Below, one piece after another: positions 25,099 through 33,497 of a DNA stretch of 43,325 bases. The notes beneath the pieces are model-generated. The model was given only the letters and a program-made list of their open reading frames with translations, was not told the DNA's origin and searched no databases. The position numbers and the translations under genes are program-made. Source of the DNA: an uncultured Sutterella sp. (GTDB taxonomy: Bacteria > Pseudomonadota > Gammaproteobacteria > Burkholderiales > Burkholderiaceae_F); contig CAAGAT010000032.1 in the NCBI GenBank assembly GCA_900767875.1, positions 1 to 43,325 on the forward strand. The letters are read 5' to 3'. The number at the start of each line of letters is the position of its first letter. Position 1 is the first letter of the stretch.

Positions 25099-25977
25099 TC
25101 AGAAGAAGATCGGCTCGTAGTAGCCCGCAAAGAGCACACTGGCGCGAAGCATCAGAGCGCCTGCCAGGCCGAGCACGGCCGAGATGGCCAGCGCGACGTG
25201 CTTGCGGGTGACGAGGTTGATCGACAGCGGAATGATCGAACCGAAGATCACCACGCCGAACCAGAACATCGGCGAGTAGGGACCGGATATCAGGGCCTCG
25301 GCACCGACGCGGGCGGCGGCCGACGACGAGCTCAGAGCCACATGCACGAAGGCAAAGATCGTGAAGAGCTCGGCGGCTTCCGTCCACAGGGCCGTGCGGC
25401 GGCTCCAGAGCACCTTGTGCGCCGGAATGCGGCCCGAGACCATCATCAGTTCAATGGAGCTGATGGCGCTGGCCATACCCGACATGATCCACAGCAGCGG
25501 AATCAGGGCCGTGTTCCAGAGCGTCACACCGACGGCTTGCGTCAGCAGGAATCCCGAGTAGATCGTGACGATCACACCCACGACCATGGCGATGTGGTTA
25601 AAGAAGTTGCTCAGCACGAAGTCTTGGCAGCTCTTAAACACACCGGCCTGAGCCAGCGCGTAGAACACCGTAATGCAGCACTGAATCGTGAGCAGCAGCA
25701 TGCCGATCATCATCCAGCTGCCGAAGTTAAAGCTCATGTTCGTGAGCGCATGCCAGGCGGCAAACGGAAGGTTCGTGAGGCGCGCCAGGTGGCTCACCAC
25801 CAGCAGCGTGCCCAGAATGCTCGAGGCGGCGCACAGGTAAACGAGCGCCTTTTCGCGCACCCAGCCGTTGAGGAACATCCCCATGCCCGACAGGCCAATG
25901 AACCAAAGGAAGAACGCGATCGACCAACCCCAATTCGCGGATTGAAGCTGCATCGTGAGATTTGTGTATTCCATCAT
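25099..25977 (-). CDS. NrfD/PsrC-type membrane quinol-binding subunit
   Basis: A 292-residue integral membrane protein with about eight hydrophobic helices and no haem or iron-sulfur motifs, as in the NrfD/PsrC family. It anchors the molybdoenzyme and iron-sulfur subunits to the membrane and exchanges electrons with the quinone pool. Typical family features are the N-terminal WGWSIAFFLWFIGLSGMG helix and the SGMASAISSIELM helix after it. Its start overlaps the stop of the iron-sulfur gene by four bases, giving the order catalytic-FeS-membrane, as in psrABC, phsABC and ttr loci. It ends the operon before the hairpin at 25040-25071. Confidence 0.9.
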   Translation of the reverse strand: MMEYTNLTMQLQSANWGWSIAFFLWFIGLSGMGMFLNGWVREKALVYLCAASSILGTLLVVSHLARLTNLPFAAWHALTNMSFNFGSWMMIGMLLLTIQCCITVFYALAQAGVFKSCQDFVLSNFFNHIAMVVGVIVTIYSGFLLTQAVGVTLWNTALIPLLWIMSGMASAISSIELMMVSGRIPAHKVLWSRRTALWTEAAELFTIFAFVHVALSSSSAAARVGAEALISGPYSPMFWFGVVIFGSIIPLSINLVTRKHVALAISAVLGLAGALMLRASVLFAGYYEPIFF

Positions 25978-26549
25978 TTCTGCACCACCACGAAGAAGTT
26001 AGGTTTGGTCCCGTGCGACTCCAGAAGCTTTTGCGTCTTGGCAACGCTGATCTTGAGGGAAATGTCGCTTTGCGGGTCGTTGACGTCGCCGAAGAGGCGC
26101 GCGTGCACCGGGCAGACGGCCACGCAGGCCGGCGCCAGGCCGTCGTCGATGCGCTCGAGGCACCCCGCGCCCATGCACTTGCTCGGCAAGCCGGTGATCG
26201 GATGCGACCAGCGCGCATCGTACGGGCACGAGGCGATGCAGTAGTTGCAGCCGATGCAACGCTTGGGATCGTTGCGCACCAGGCCGTTTTCGTCGTAGTA
26301 GTTGGCGCCGAACGGGCAGGTTTCCACGCACGGGGCCTGCGAGCAGTGCTGGCACTGCACGAGAAGCTGAACCGGGCGCTTGGCCAGATTGGCCGTATAA
26401 CGCCGGATGTTGGAGGCAAGCCAATTCTTGCCTTCGATGTGGCGGCCGACCATCTCGGGATAGTTCGTTTCCACGCAGCTCACGATACAAGCCTGGCAGC
26501 CAATGCATTTGGTCGCATCAAAAAGATGCGCAAGTTGTTTTTTCGCCAT
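25974..26549 (-). CDS. Four-cluster ferredoxin subunit (PsrB/PhsB-like)
   Basis: A 191-residue electron-transfer subunit with four [4Fe-4S] cysteine groups: C15-x2-C18-x2-C21-x3-C25; C66/C69/C74/C78; C98/C101/C104/C108; and C125/C130/C142/C146. This is the pattern of the PsrB/DmsB/TtrB family, which wires the catalytic subunit to the membrane quinol subunit. It has no leader of its own and would be carried across by the Tat signal of the catalytic partner. The gene begins 11 bases after the catalytic gene and overlaps the membrane gene. Confidence 0.93.
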   Translation of the reverse strand: MAKKQLAHLFDATKCIGCQACIVSCVETNYPEMVGRHIEGKNWLASNIRRYTANLAKRPVQLLVQCQHCSQAPCVETCPFGANYYDENGLVRNDPKRCIGCNYCIASCPYDARWSHPITGLPSKCMGAGCLERIDDGLAPACVAVCPVHARLFGDVNDPQSDISLKISVAKTQKLLESHGTKPNFFVVVQK

Positions 26550-26560
26550 CTTTTGACTCC

Positions 26561-29131
26561 TTACACGCGCTTGATGCGAACGGTGACGTTATTGCTCATG
26601 TTCCCGCAGGCGACCTGGCTCTTGCCGGTGGCAAACCAGTTGGTGTTGACGCCTTCGCGAACCCATTCGTACTCGGGCAGGAGCTTTTTGGTTCTCACGC
26701 CGCCCGAGAAGCCGTAGGCAAAGAGCGAGCCGGGAATGACGCGGTTGGTGACCGTCACCTGAGCGCGGCCCTTGACGCCGTTGTCGATGCCTTCGACTTC
26801 GATCGTATCGCCCGTCTTGATCGCGAGGCGCTCGGCGTCGACCGGGTTCATCCAGATCGTCCGATCGCCCGTAAAGCGGGTCGGATAGGTAAAGAGCGTC
26901 ACGCCGCAGCACGAGGCCGCGTCCTTGCCCGAGGCAATGATGAATTCGTTGCCTCCGGCCTTCGGATGCGTGTAGGACTGGGTCGGGATGTACTCGGGCA
27001 TCGGGCTGATGCCCTTGGCCGAGGGTTTGTACACCGCGTAGAAGCTGATGATTTCGCCCTTGCCCGTCGGAGTCGTGAAGGGCTGCACATACGGGATGCG
27101 GCCGTACTTCTTGAGAGCCACAAGCGAGTAGCCCTTTTCCTCGACTTCGGCGGCGATCCGATCGCCCTCACCGGGCTTGGCCTTGTTCTTGCCGTTGATC
27201 CAGCGCTTCCAGGCCGTGTCGATGATCTGCTCGTTGAACCACTTCTTCCAGCCGGCGCGGTCCTTGATTTCCTCGTTGTACCCCAGGCGCGCGGCCAGAG
27301 CCGGATCCATGCGGCGCAGGATTTCGCAGAACTGCCAGATGTCGTGGCGCGCTTCGACGCCTTCGGGCGGATCGATGAGCGCGTCGGACTTCTGCACCCA
27401 GCCGTCGCGGGCGTAATTGACGCCGATGTACTCGTGATTTTCCAGGAAGAACGTGCTCGGCAGCACATAGTCGGCCCAGTCGTTGGATTCCTGCGGCATG
27501 ATGTCTTGGCTGACGATCAGATCCATCGCCTTAAAGCCTTCGATCAGGCGCGCCGAGTTGGCTTCGCGGTGCAACATCGAGCAGCCGGTCATAATGAGGG
27601 CGCGCACCGGATAGGGCTTGCCCGTCTTGGCCGCCTCGAGGGCCGGCCAGAGCGTGCCGATGCCTTCCGGATAGAAGAGCTTGTCAAGGGGCTTACCCGG
27701 CTTGATTTCCCAGGTCACGCCCGTCGGGCCCGTGCACTTGGTGCCGGCCTTCTTGACGCCCGCGCCGGCCACGCCCGCGCCCTGCGTCACGATAAAGCCG
27801 CCCTTGCGATCCATCTGGCCCGTAAAGAGATTGATGAGATCCATCATCTCAAAGGCTTCGACGTCGTTGCCGTTGCGCGAGGAATACCAGCCGTCGTCGC
27901 ACACGCCGCCCAGGTTAAAGAAGTCACGCGCCGTTTCGACAATGCGCTTTTCGGGAATGCCCGTCGTCTTGGCGACGAACTCGGGCGTGTACTTGTCGTT
28001 GGCCGCCTTGAAGGCTTCAAAGACCGTGCGGACCTGCACGCGGCTGCCGTCGGCCAGGGTCACTTCGCCCAGCCAGTTCATCGCCGGCAGCACGTCGGGC
28101 GACTCGTCAAAGCCCACGGGCTGGCCCTTGTCGTTGAGCTTGGGGCCCTGGAAGGCGATGTTGCCCGTGCGCTCGTCGATGACCGCAAAATAGCGCTTGC
28201 GCCCGCCCGCCTTGACCATGTCTTCGGTGATCGGGGTGTAGTCGTCCTTCACAAGGCACGGCGCGTTCGTCCACTTGCGCATCCATTCGAGGTCACAGAG
28301 GTTTTCCTTGAGGCCCACGAAGATGAGGCCGTGCAGGAACGCCGCGTCGGTCCCGGGCTTAATCGGGATCCATTCGGACTCGCCCAGGGCGCCTTCGGGC
28401 ATGCGCGGGTCGACGAACACCAGACGCGCGCCCCTTTCGCGGGCGTAGGAGGCCGTCGAGAACACGCCCATGGCACAATTCAGGGTCCGACCAACGAGCA
28501 GCAGATAGCGGACGTTGAGGTAATCGGGCTCGATGCGCCCGAGACCCGAGAACGTCGGGCCGAAAATCAGACGGCGCGCAAAGGTCGAGGCCGAGTTGCA
28601 GGTGGACGAGTGATTGATGACGTTGGGCGTGCCGAAGGCCGGCGCAAACCAGTTCTGGTAGGCCGTGTAGTTGTGGCTCGTGAGCACGACGGCGCGCTCG
28701 CCGTCCTTGGCGACGATTTCCTTGAGTTTGGCGGCGATTTCATCGAGCGCCTGATCCCAGGAAATTTCCTCAAATTCGCCGCTGCCGCGCTCGCCCTTGC
28801 GCTTTAAGGGCTTGCGGATGCGCATGGGATGGTCCCAGGCCCACAGCGCCGAGGCGCCGCGGCCGCAGAAGCCGCGCTGGGGATGATCGGGATTGGGGAG
28901 GATTCGGATGCTCGCGCGGGAGGGCTTTTCGCCTTCCTTGTGCATGGCAAGCAGTCCGCAGCGGGCGCCGCACATGCAGCAGCCGACCGGGTAGGCCTTC
29001 CAGCCTTTCTTTTTGAGCGTTTCCACTTCTTGCTTGGCCGCCGCCCATCCGAGTGAGGACGTGGCCGCGGTCGCTCCGGCCGCACCCAAAAGAGTGCGTC
29101 TGGAGATCTGAGGAAGTTTGACGTCTGCCAT
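26561..29131 (-). CDS. Molybdopterin oxidoreductase, polysulfide/thiosulfate (PsrA/PhsA)-like catalytic subunit
   Basis: An 856-residue periplasmic Mo-bis-MGD enzyme. The Tat leader has SRRTLLG (residues 10-16). The [4Fe-4S] ligands are C51, C54, C58 and C89 (C-x2-C-x3-C-x30-C). Cys178 in HSSTCNSAS is the likely molybdenum ligand, which excludes the serine-ligated DMSO/TMAO group and points to polysulfide, thiosulfate, tetrathionate or arsenate-type reductases. The C-terminal molybdopterin-binding domain runs from about residue 735. The companion genes (four-cluster ferredoxin, NrfD-type anchor) fit psrABC best. Substrate cannot be decided by eye. The divergent cysteine-rich HxlR gene is a likely regulator. 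Confidence 0.88.
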   Translation of the reverse strand: MADVKLPQISRRTLLGAAGATAATSSLGWAAAKQEVETLKKKGWKAYPVGCCMCGARCGLLAMHKEGEKPSRASIRILPNPDHPQRGFCGRGASALWAWDHPMRIRKPLKRKGERGSGEFEEISWDQALDEIAAKLKEIVAKDGERAVVLTSHNYTAYQNWFAPAFGTPNVINHSSTCNSASTFARRLIFGPTFSGLGRIEPDYLNVRYLLLVGRTLNCAMGVFSTASYARERGARLVFVDPRMPEGALGESEWIPIKPGTDAAFLHGLIFVGLKENLCDLEWMRKWTNAPCLVKDDYTPITEDMVKAGGRKRYFAVIDERTGNIAFQGPKLNDKGQPVGFDESPDVLPAMNWLGEVTLADGSRVQVRTVFEAFKAANDKYTPEFVAKTTGIPEKRIVETARDFFNLGGVCDDGWYSSRNGNDVEAFEMMDLINLFTGQMDRKGGFIVTQGAGVAGAGVKKAGTKCTGPTGVTWEIKPGKPLDKLFYPEGIGTLWPALEAAKTGKPYPVRALIMTGCSMLHREANSARLIEGFKAMDLIVSQDIMPQESNDWADYVLPSTFFLENHEYIGVNYARDGWVQKSDALIDPPEGVEARHDIWQFCEILRRMDPALAARLGYNEEIKDRAGWKKWFNEQIIDTAWKRWINGKNKAKPGEGDRIAAEVEEKGYSLVALKKYGRIPYVQPFTTPTGKGEIISFYAVYKPSAKGISPMPEYIPTQSYTHPKAGGNEFIIASGKDAASCCGVTLFTYPTRFTGDRTIWMNPVDAERLAIKTGDTIEVEGIDNGVKGRAQVTVTNRVIPGSLFAYGFSGGVRTKKLLPEYEWVREGVNTNWFATGKSQVACGNMSNNVTVRIKRV

Positions 29132-29436
29132 CTTCTTCTCCTATTTCTTTTCGTGTGTGTGGTGCCCGGATGCCTGGACATCGTTTCCGTCGGTTTGGGT
29201 GGGTTTGGAACTGCGCCTGGTCATAGGCCGTTACAAAAATGCGGAAAAGCACCTGTCTCCGATTGTAGGAATAGGGAAAAAACGGAAAAGACCTTAAGAA
29301 AACAATGATCGACTCAGAATTTGTTGAGTTATGATAGGTACGCCCTTTATCGCAATCGGCCTAGGATAAATATCGCGGCGGGTTAACACCAGCGGATAGA
29401 TGTCCTCTTTTCACAAGGCTTAGATTTTTTCTTCCT
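29132..29436. promoter_or_regulatory. Divergent control region between psrA-like and hxlR genes
   Basis: These 305 bases are AT-richer than their surroundings and contain no gene. The inverted repeat ACTCA (29312-29316) and TGAGT (29325-29329), 8 bases apart, is the best operator candidate for the divergent HxlR regulator. I saw no convincing FNR site. Assignment is by position only. Confidence 0.35.
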
Positions 29437-29919
29437 ATGTACCAGCCGAAACTTCCCAAGGATCTGCGCTGCCCGTTGGAATTTGCCCTCGAATTTTTCA
29501 GCGGCCGTTGGAAGTCGCGCATTCTGTGCCTGCTCTTTTCCGAGGGTAGCGTGCGCTACAACGACATCAAAAAGGCTCTTGATCACGTTTCGGATACCGT
29601 GCTGGCCAATACGCTCAAGGAGCTCATCGGCCACGGCCTCGTCGAGCGTCATCAGTACCCGGAAATCCCGCCGCGCGTGGAGTATTCGCTCACCGAAAAG
29701 GGGCAAAGCCTCGTGCCGTTCCTGCGCAACATCTGCCGCTGGTCGGGGGAAAACAACGGCTTTGACAGCGTCTCGGGCGAGGCGCTCGAGCACTGCAAAA
29801 ACTGCGTGATCAATCAGTTCCATTCCGAAAAGGCCGCCCAAGACAAGGACGAGCAAGCGTGCGGTTGCGGCTGCCCCGCCGAGGGCTGCGCCGCGGCCCC
29901 GGACAAGAAGTCCTGCTAA
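29437..29919 (+). CDS. HxlR-family regulator with a cysteine-rich C-terminal tail
   Basis: A 160-residue winged-helix regulator of the HxlR family. The family N-terminal RCPLEFALEFFSGRWKSRIL holds the conserved redox-reactive Cys (C12). The HTH is RYNDIKKALDHVSDTVLANTLKEL and the wing ends PPRVEYSLTEKGQSL (79-92). Beyond residue 115 the protein extends unlike normal ~110-120-residue relatives: EHCKNC (C120, C123), then CGCGCPAEGC (C142-C151) and a last Cys at 160, giving ten cysteines in all with C31 and C100. Such a tail could bind a metal, an FeS cluster or sulfane sulfur. Divergence from a polysulfide/thiosulfate-type reductase makes a sulfur or redox sensor plausible; that is inference. 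Confidence 0.88.
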   Translation: MYQPKLPKDLRCPLEFALEFFSGRWKSRILCLLFSEGSVRYNDIKKALDHVSDTVLANTLKELIGHGLVERHQYPEIPPRVEYSLTEKGQSLVPFLRNICRWSGENNGFDSVSGEALEHCKNCVINQFHSEKAAQDKDEQACGCGCPAEGCAAAPDKKSC

Positions 29920-29952
29920 AGAACGAGTTCGGCAACGGATCCCGCCTGCGAG

Positions 29953-29982
29953 CGCCTGAGGGGCACGCCCTCGGGCGTTTTG
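29953..29982 (+). terminator. Terminator after hxlR
   Basis: The stem CGCCTGAGGG (29953-29962) with CCCTCGGGCG (29968-29977) has 10 bp including one G-T pair and a 5-base loop, followed by TTTTG. Confidence 0.75.
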
Positions 29983-30025
29983 TATTTTCCGAGCCGCTTG
30001 TGTGTGCGTCCTTGCCGCTAACCCC

Positions 30026-30039
30026 TTGATCGATATTCA
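30026..30039 (+). promoter_or_regulatory. Possible FNR-like site before the cytochrome/TorA-like pair
   Basis: TTGAT-N4-ATTCA has a perfect left half and a weak right half of an FNR site, about 140 bases before the cytochrome start. A strong AAGGAGTAGGAG ribosome binding region directly precedes that start. Confidence 0.3.
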
Positions 30040-30180
30040 TTTTTTGCATAGCGCTTTCGCTTGGGCTTTTGATCCGGCGCATCTTTTCGACCCTCTCTTT
30101 ACACGCGTTTTCCCCTCCTCCCCGACAGCCTTGCCATAGACTCAAGGAGGTATTGCCATACAACACAAAAGGAGTAGGAG

Positions 30181-30762
30181 ATGAGAAAGCAAGCTGCGGC
30201 CCTGTTGCTCGGGCTGTGGGGCACCTGCGCCGTTTCGGCCGCGCCCGTTCAATACACGGCATCGGCCGCCCAGATCAACGCCAAGCAGACCTCGGGGTTT
30301 CTCGGCAATGTGGCGGCCGCCTCGCCCGTGACGGTTTTGGAGCGCAAGGGCGCCAAGGCCCGCATCCGCATCGACGGCTGGGCGCTGCAGGAGTACCCGT
30401 CTCAAATTTTCAAGGACGCCGGGCTGCGCATTGAATACGCCGGTTTCGACGAAGAGGGGGTGGTCAAACTCAACGCCAAGGCCGGCAGCAAGACCGTGCA
30501 GGGCAACGTGTGGGTCAAGGCTTCGGCTCAGGGCTGGGTCGACGCCAAGCTTTTGACCGGTGACGTCAACGCCCTATGGGCCAAGGGCAAGGAGCGCCTC
30601 GCGCAGGCCTGCTCGTCGTGCCACGGCGCCCCCAAGGCCGATCACTTCACGGCCAATCAGTGGGCGAGCCAGCTGCCCGTTCGCGGCGGCCGCGCCGGCC
30701 ACACCCGTGCGGGCGCCAACGCGGTGATGTTCAAGTATCTGCAGGAACACGCCAAGCACTAA
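30181..30762 (+). CDS. Monohaem cytochrome c resembling the C-terminal domain of TorC
   Basis: A 193-residue periplasmic cytochrome with a Sec signal (about residues 1-21). Residues 30-135 form an SH3-like beta domain. A single haem motif CSSCH follows (C144, C147, H148), with Met183 in AVMFKYLQEHAKH as a possible distal ligand. The stretch TANQWASQL plus the terminal KYLQEH is characteristic of the C-terminal monohaem domain of TorC, the pentahaem partner of TMAO reductase. The NapC-like tetrahaem, membrane-anchored N-terminal half of TorC is absent. It precedes the TorA-like gene by 106 bases and most likely donates its electrons. Confidence 0.85.
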   Translation: MRKQAAALLLGLWGTCAVSAAPVQYTASAAQINAKQTSGFLGNVAAASPVTVLERKGAKARIRIDGWALQEYPSQIFKDAGLRIEYAGFDEEGVVKLNAKAGSKTVQGNVWVKASAQGWVDAKLLTGDVNALWAKGKERLAQACSSCHGAPKADHFTANQWASQLPVRGGRAGHTRAGANAVMFKYLQEHAKH

Positions 30763-30868
30763 GCCAAGAGCTCCGAGCTCACCCAAGCCGCGAGAAGAAA
30801 ACCAATTTTTGGCGGCCGTGCGCCCGATCCGGGACGCCCTGACCGTCGCAAAGATCCAGGAAAAAAAC

Positions 30869-33418
30869 ATGCTCAATCGTCGTGATGTCTTTAAAGCCGT
30901 CGGCGCCGCCGGCGCCATGGCACTCGTGCCGGCCGCTCAGGCCGCCGCCCCCAGAACCCCTGCCGTCAAAACCTACCGCGGCGGCGTGACCGCCGGTCCC
31001 GTCCTAAAGGGCCATGAGGACCTCTCCCTGTCGCGCACCCATGCGCTGGGCAAGTCCGTTTTGAACGAGGCCGAATACGTCAACGCCTCGCACTGGGGCG
31101 TCTATAAGGTGCACGTCAAGGGCGGCAAGATCGAGCGCCTCGAGCCAATTGGCGAAGACAAGGCCCCCTCCCTTCAGCTGCAGGGCATCGCCCAGCAGCC
31201 CTACAACGCGGCGCGCATCCGCTACCCGATGGTGCGCGAGAGCTACCTCAAAAAAGGCTGGAAGGCGGGCGGCAAAAAGCGTGGCGCCGAGCCCTTCGTG
31301 CGCGTGAGCTGGGATAAGGCCCTCGAGATCGTCGCCTCGGAACTCAAGCGCGTGCGCGAGACCTACGGCCCCGCATCCATCTACGGCGGCAGCTACGGCT
31401 GGATGAGCGCGGGCAACATCGGCTCGGCCCGCAACCTCCTGCAGCGCGTGTTGAACCTCAACGGCGGCTTTACCGGCCACTACGGCGACTACTCGACGGG
31501 CTGCGCGCAGGTGATCCTTCCCTATGTGATCGGCTCCAACGGCGTCTACGAGCAGATGACGAGCTGGGAGCTGATCACCGACAAGACCGAACTCATCGTG
31601 CTCTGGGGGGCCGATCCCACGGTCACCAACGACATCGACTGGTCCACGACCGTGCATGAAAACGCCGAAGGCCTGCGCCAGGTGCGCGACAAGGGCATCG
31701 AGGTGGTGGCGATCAACCCTCTCAAGCCCGATACGGCCGAATTCTTCGGCAAGAACTGCACCTGGATCGCCCCCAAGCCGGGCACCGACGTGGCGATGAT
31801 GCTCGCCATGGCCTACGAGCTTGAAACCACGGGCAAGGCCGACCGCGAGTTCCTGCGCAAGTACACGGTGGGTTACGAAGAGTTCAAGCCCTATCTGCTG
31901 GGTCAATCCGACGGCGTGGCCAAGACGCCCGAATGGGCCGAAAAAATCTGCGGCGTGCCCGCCCAAACCATCCGCTCTCTGGCCGTCAAGATGGCCGACA
32001 AGCGCAGCATGCTCATGGGCGGCTGGGGCATTCAGCGCGCCCAGTTCGGCGAGCAGGTGCATTGGATGATGGTCGTGCTGGCGGCCATGTGCGGGCACAT
32101 CGGCCTGCCGGGCGGCGGCTTTGGCTTTTCCTACCACTACTCCAACGGCGGCGCGGCCACCTCGCAGGCGCCGGTGTTGGGCGGCATCTCGGCCAACCCC
32201 AAGGGCGGCAGTCAGGGCATGGCCTGGGAAGGGCATTCGCTGGCGACCATTCCGCTGGCGCGCTTTACCGAGTGCTTCCTCAATCCGGGCAAGACCATCG
32301 ACTACAACGGCCGCAAGATCACGTACCCGGACATTCGCCTCGTGTTCTGGTCGGGCGGCAATCCGTTCGCGCAGCAGGAAGACACCAACGGCTTGATCAA
32401 AGCCTGGCGCAAGCCCGAAACCACGATCGTGTGCGACACCGTCTGGACGGCCTCGGCACGCTTTGCCGACATCGTGTTGCCCGCGTGCACGTCCCTGGAG
32501 CGCAACGACATCACGGCCATCGGCTCGTACTCCAACCTCGGGTACGTGGCCATGCAGCAGGCGATCGAACCGCAGTACGAGTCGCACTCGGACTTCTGGA
32601 TCTATCGGGAACTCTCAAAGAAGATGGGCTTTGAAAAGGACTTCTCCGAGGGTCTTGATGAGATGGGCTGGATCAAGCGCTTTTACGAGGCGGCTCGCCT
32701 CGAAGCCAAGGCCAACGAACTGGAAATGCCCTCCTTTGAGGAATTCTGGTCGCGCGGCTACGTGCTCTTTCCGGTCACAAACGAGAGCCGTCACTACAAC
32801 TACCTCGGCGACTTCCGCCGCAACCCGATCGTCAATCCCCTCGGGACCGAATCGGGCAAGATCGAAATCTTCAGCAAGAAGATCGCCTCGTACCACTACG
32901 ACGATTGCCCGGCGCATCCGACCTGGATGGCCCCGACCGAGTGGCTCGGCAGCGAACTGGCGCAAAAGTACCCGTTTGCCCTCTTGACGAGCAAGAGCCG
33001 CTATCGCCTGCACTCGCAGCTTGACAGCACCGCCTTGAACCTCTTCGGGAACGTTGAGGAGCGCGAGCCCGTGTGGATCCATCCGCAGGCCGCCGAAAAG
33101 CTGGGCCTGAAAACCGGCGACGTGGCCCTGGTGGAAAGCCGCCGCGGCAAGGTGCTCGCCGGCGTCATCGTCACCGACCGCATCCGTCCCGACACCGTGG
33201 TGATCCACCACGGCGCCTGGTACTGCCCCGAAGAAAGCGGCGAAGAAGGCAGCCTGGACGTGCACGGCTGCGACAACGTGCTCACCATCGACATTCCGGC
33301 CTCGAAACTGTCGTGCGGCAACGTGGCCAACTCCACGCTCGTGCGCATCCGCAAGTACGACGAGGACGAACTGCCCGAAATCTACGTGCACCGTCAGCCC
33401 CGGGCCAAGAGCGCTTAA
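30869..33418 (+). CDS. TorA/BisC-like molybdoenzyme (trimethylamine-N-oxide / S-oxide reductase type)
   Basis: An 849-residue periplasmic Mo-bis-MGD reductase with Tat motif NRRDVFK (residues 3-9). It lacks an N-terminal iron-sulfur cysteine set. The molybdenum ligand is Ser209 in HYGDYSTGCAQ, matching the serine-ligated TorA/DorA/BisC group. ASHWGVYKVHVKGGKI is the family start, and the C-terminal cofactor-binding domain runs from about residue 695 (PFALLTSKSRYRLHSQ) through LSCGNVANSTLVRIRKYDE. Substrates of the group are TMAO, DMSO, biotin or methionine sulfoxide; which applies here is open. The ATG at 30869 follows CCAGG and begins at the Tat leader. The cytochrome upstream is its likely donor. 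Confidence 0.92.
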   Translation: MLNRRDVFKAVGAAGAMALVPAAQAAAPRTPAVKTYRGGVTAGPVLKGHEDLSLSRTHALGKSVLNEAEYVNASHWGVYKVHVKGGKIERLEPIGEDKAPSLQLQGIAQQPYNAARIRYPMVRESYLKKGWKAGGKKRGAEPFVRVSWDKALEIVASELKRVRETYGPASIYGGSYGWMSAGNIGSARNLLQRVLNLNGGFTGHYGDYSTGCAQVILPYVIGSNGVYEQMTSWELITDKTELIVLWGADPTVTNDIDWSTTVHENAEGLRQVRDKGIEVVAINPLKPDTAEFFGKNCTWIAPKPGTDVAMMLAMAYELETTGKADREFLRKYTVGYEEFKPYLLGQSDGVAKTPEWAEKICGVPAQTIRSLAVKMADKRSMLMGGWGIQRAQFGEQVHWMMVVLAAMCGHIGLPGGGFGFSYHYSNGGAATSQAPVLGGISANPKGGSQGMAWEGHSLATIPLARFTECFLNPGKTIDYNGRKITYPDIRLVFWSGGNPFAQQEDTNGLIKAWRKPETTIVCDTVWTASARFADIVLPACTSLERNDITAIGSYSNLGYVAMQQAIEPQYESHSDFWIYRELSKKMGFEKDFSEGLDEMGWIKRFYEAARLEAKANELEMPSFEEFWSRGYVLFPVTNESRHYNYLGDFRRNPIVNPLGTESGKIEIFSKKIASYHYDDCPAHPTWMAPTEWLGSELAQKYPFALLTSKSRYRLHSQLDSTALNLFGNVEEREPVWIHPQAAEKLGLKTGDVALVESRRGKVLAGVIVTDRIRPDTVVIHHGAWYCPEESGEEGSLDVHGCDNVLTIDIPASKLSCGNVANSTLVRIRKYDEDELPEIYVHRQPRAKSA

Positions 33419-33445
33419 GCTCACCGTCACTGACGTCCGATAGAC

Positions 33446-33484
33446 AAAGCCGCCCGCGTTGCTGAGCAATTCGGGCGGCTTTCG
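33446..33484 (+). terminator. Terminator after torA-like gene
   Basis: Perfect 11-bp stem AAAGCCGCCCG (33446-33456) with CGGGCGGCTTT (33472-33482). It serves the plus-strand operon. Confidence 0.85.
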
Positions 33485-33497
33485 TTTGCGGCGCGGC

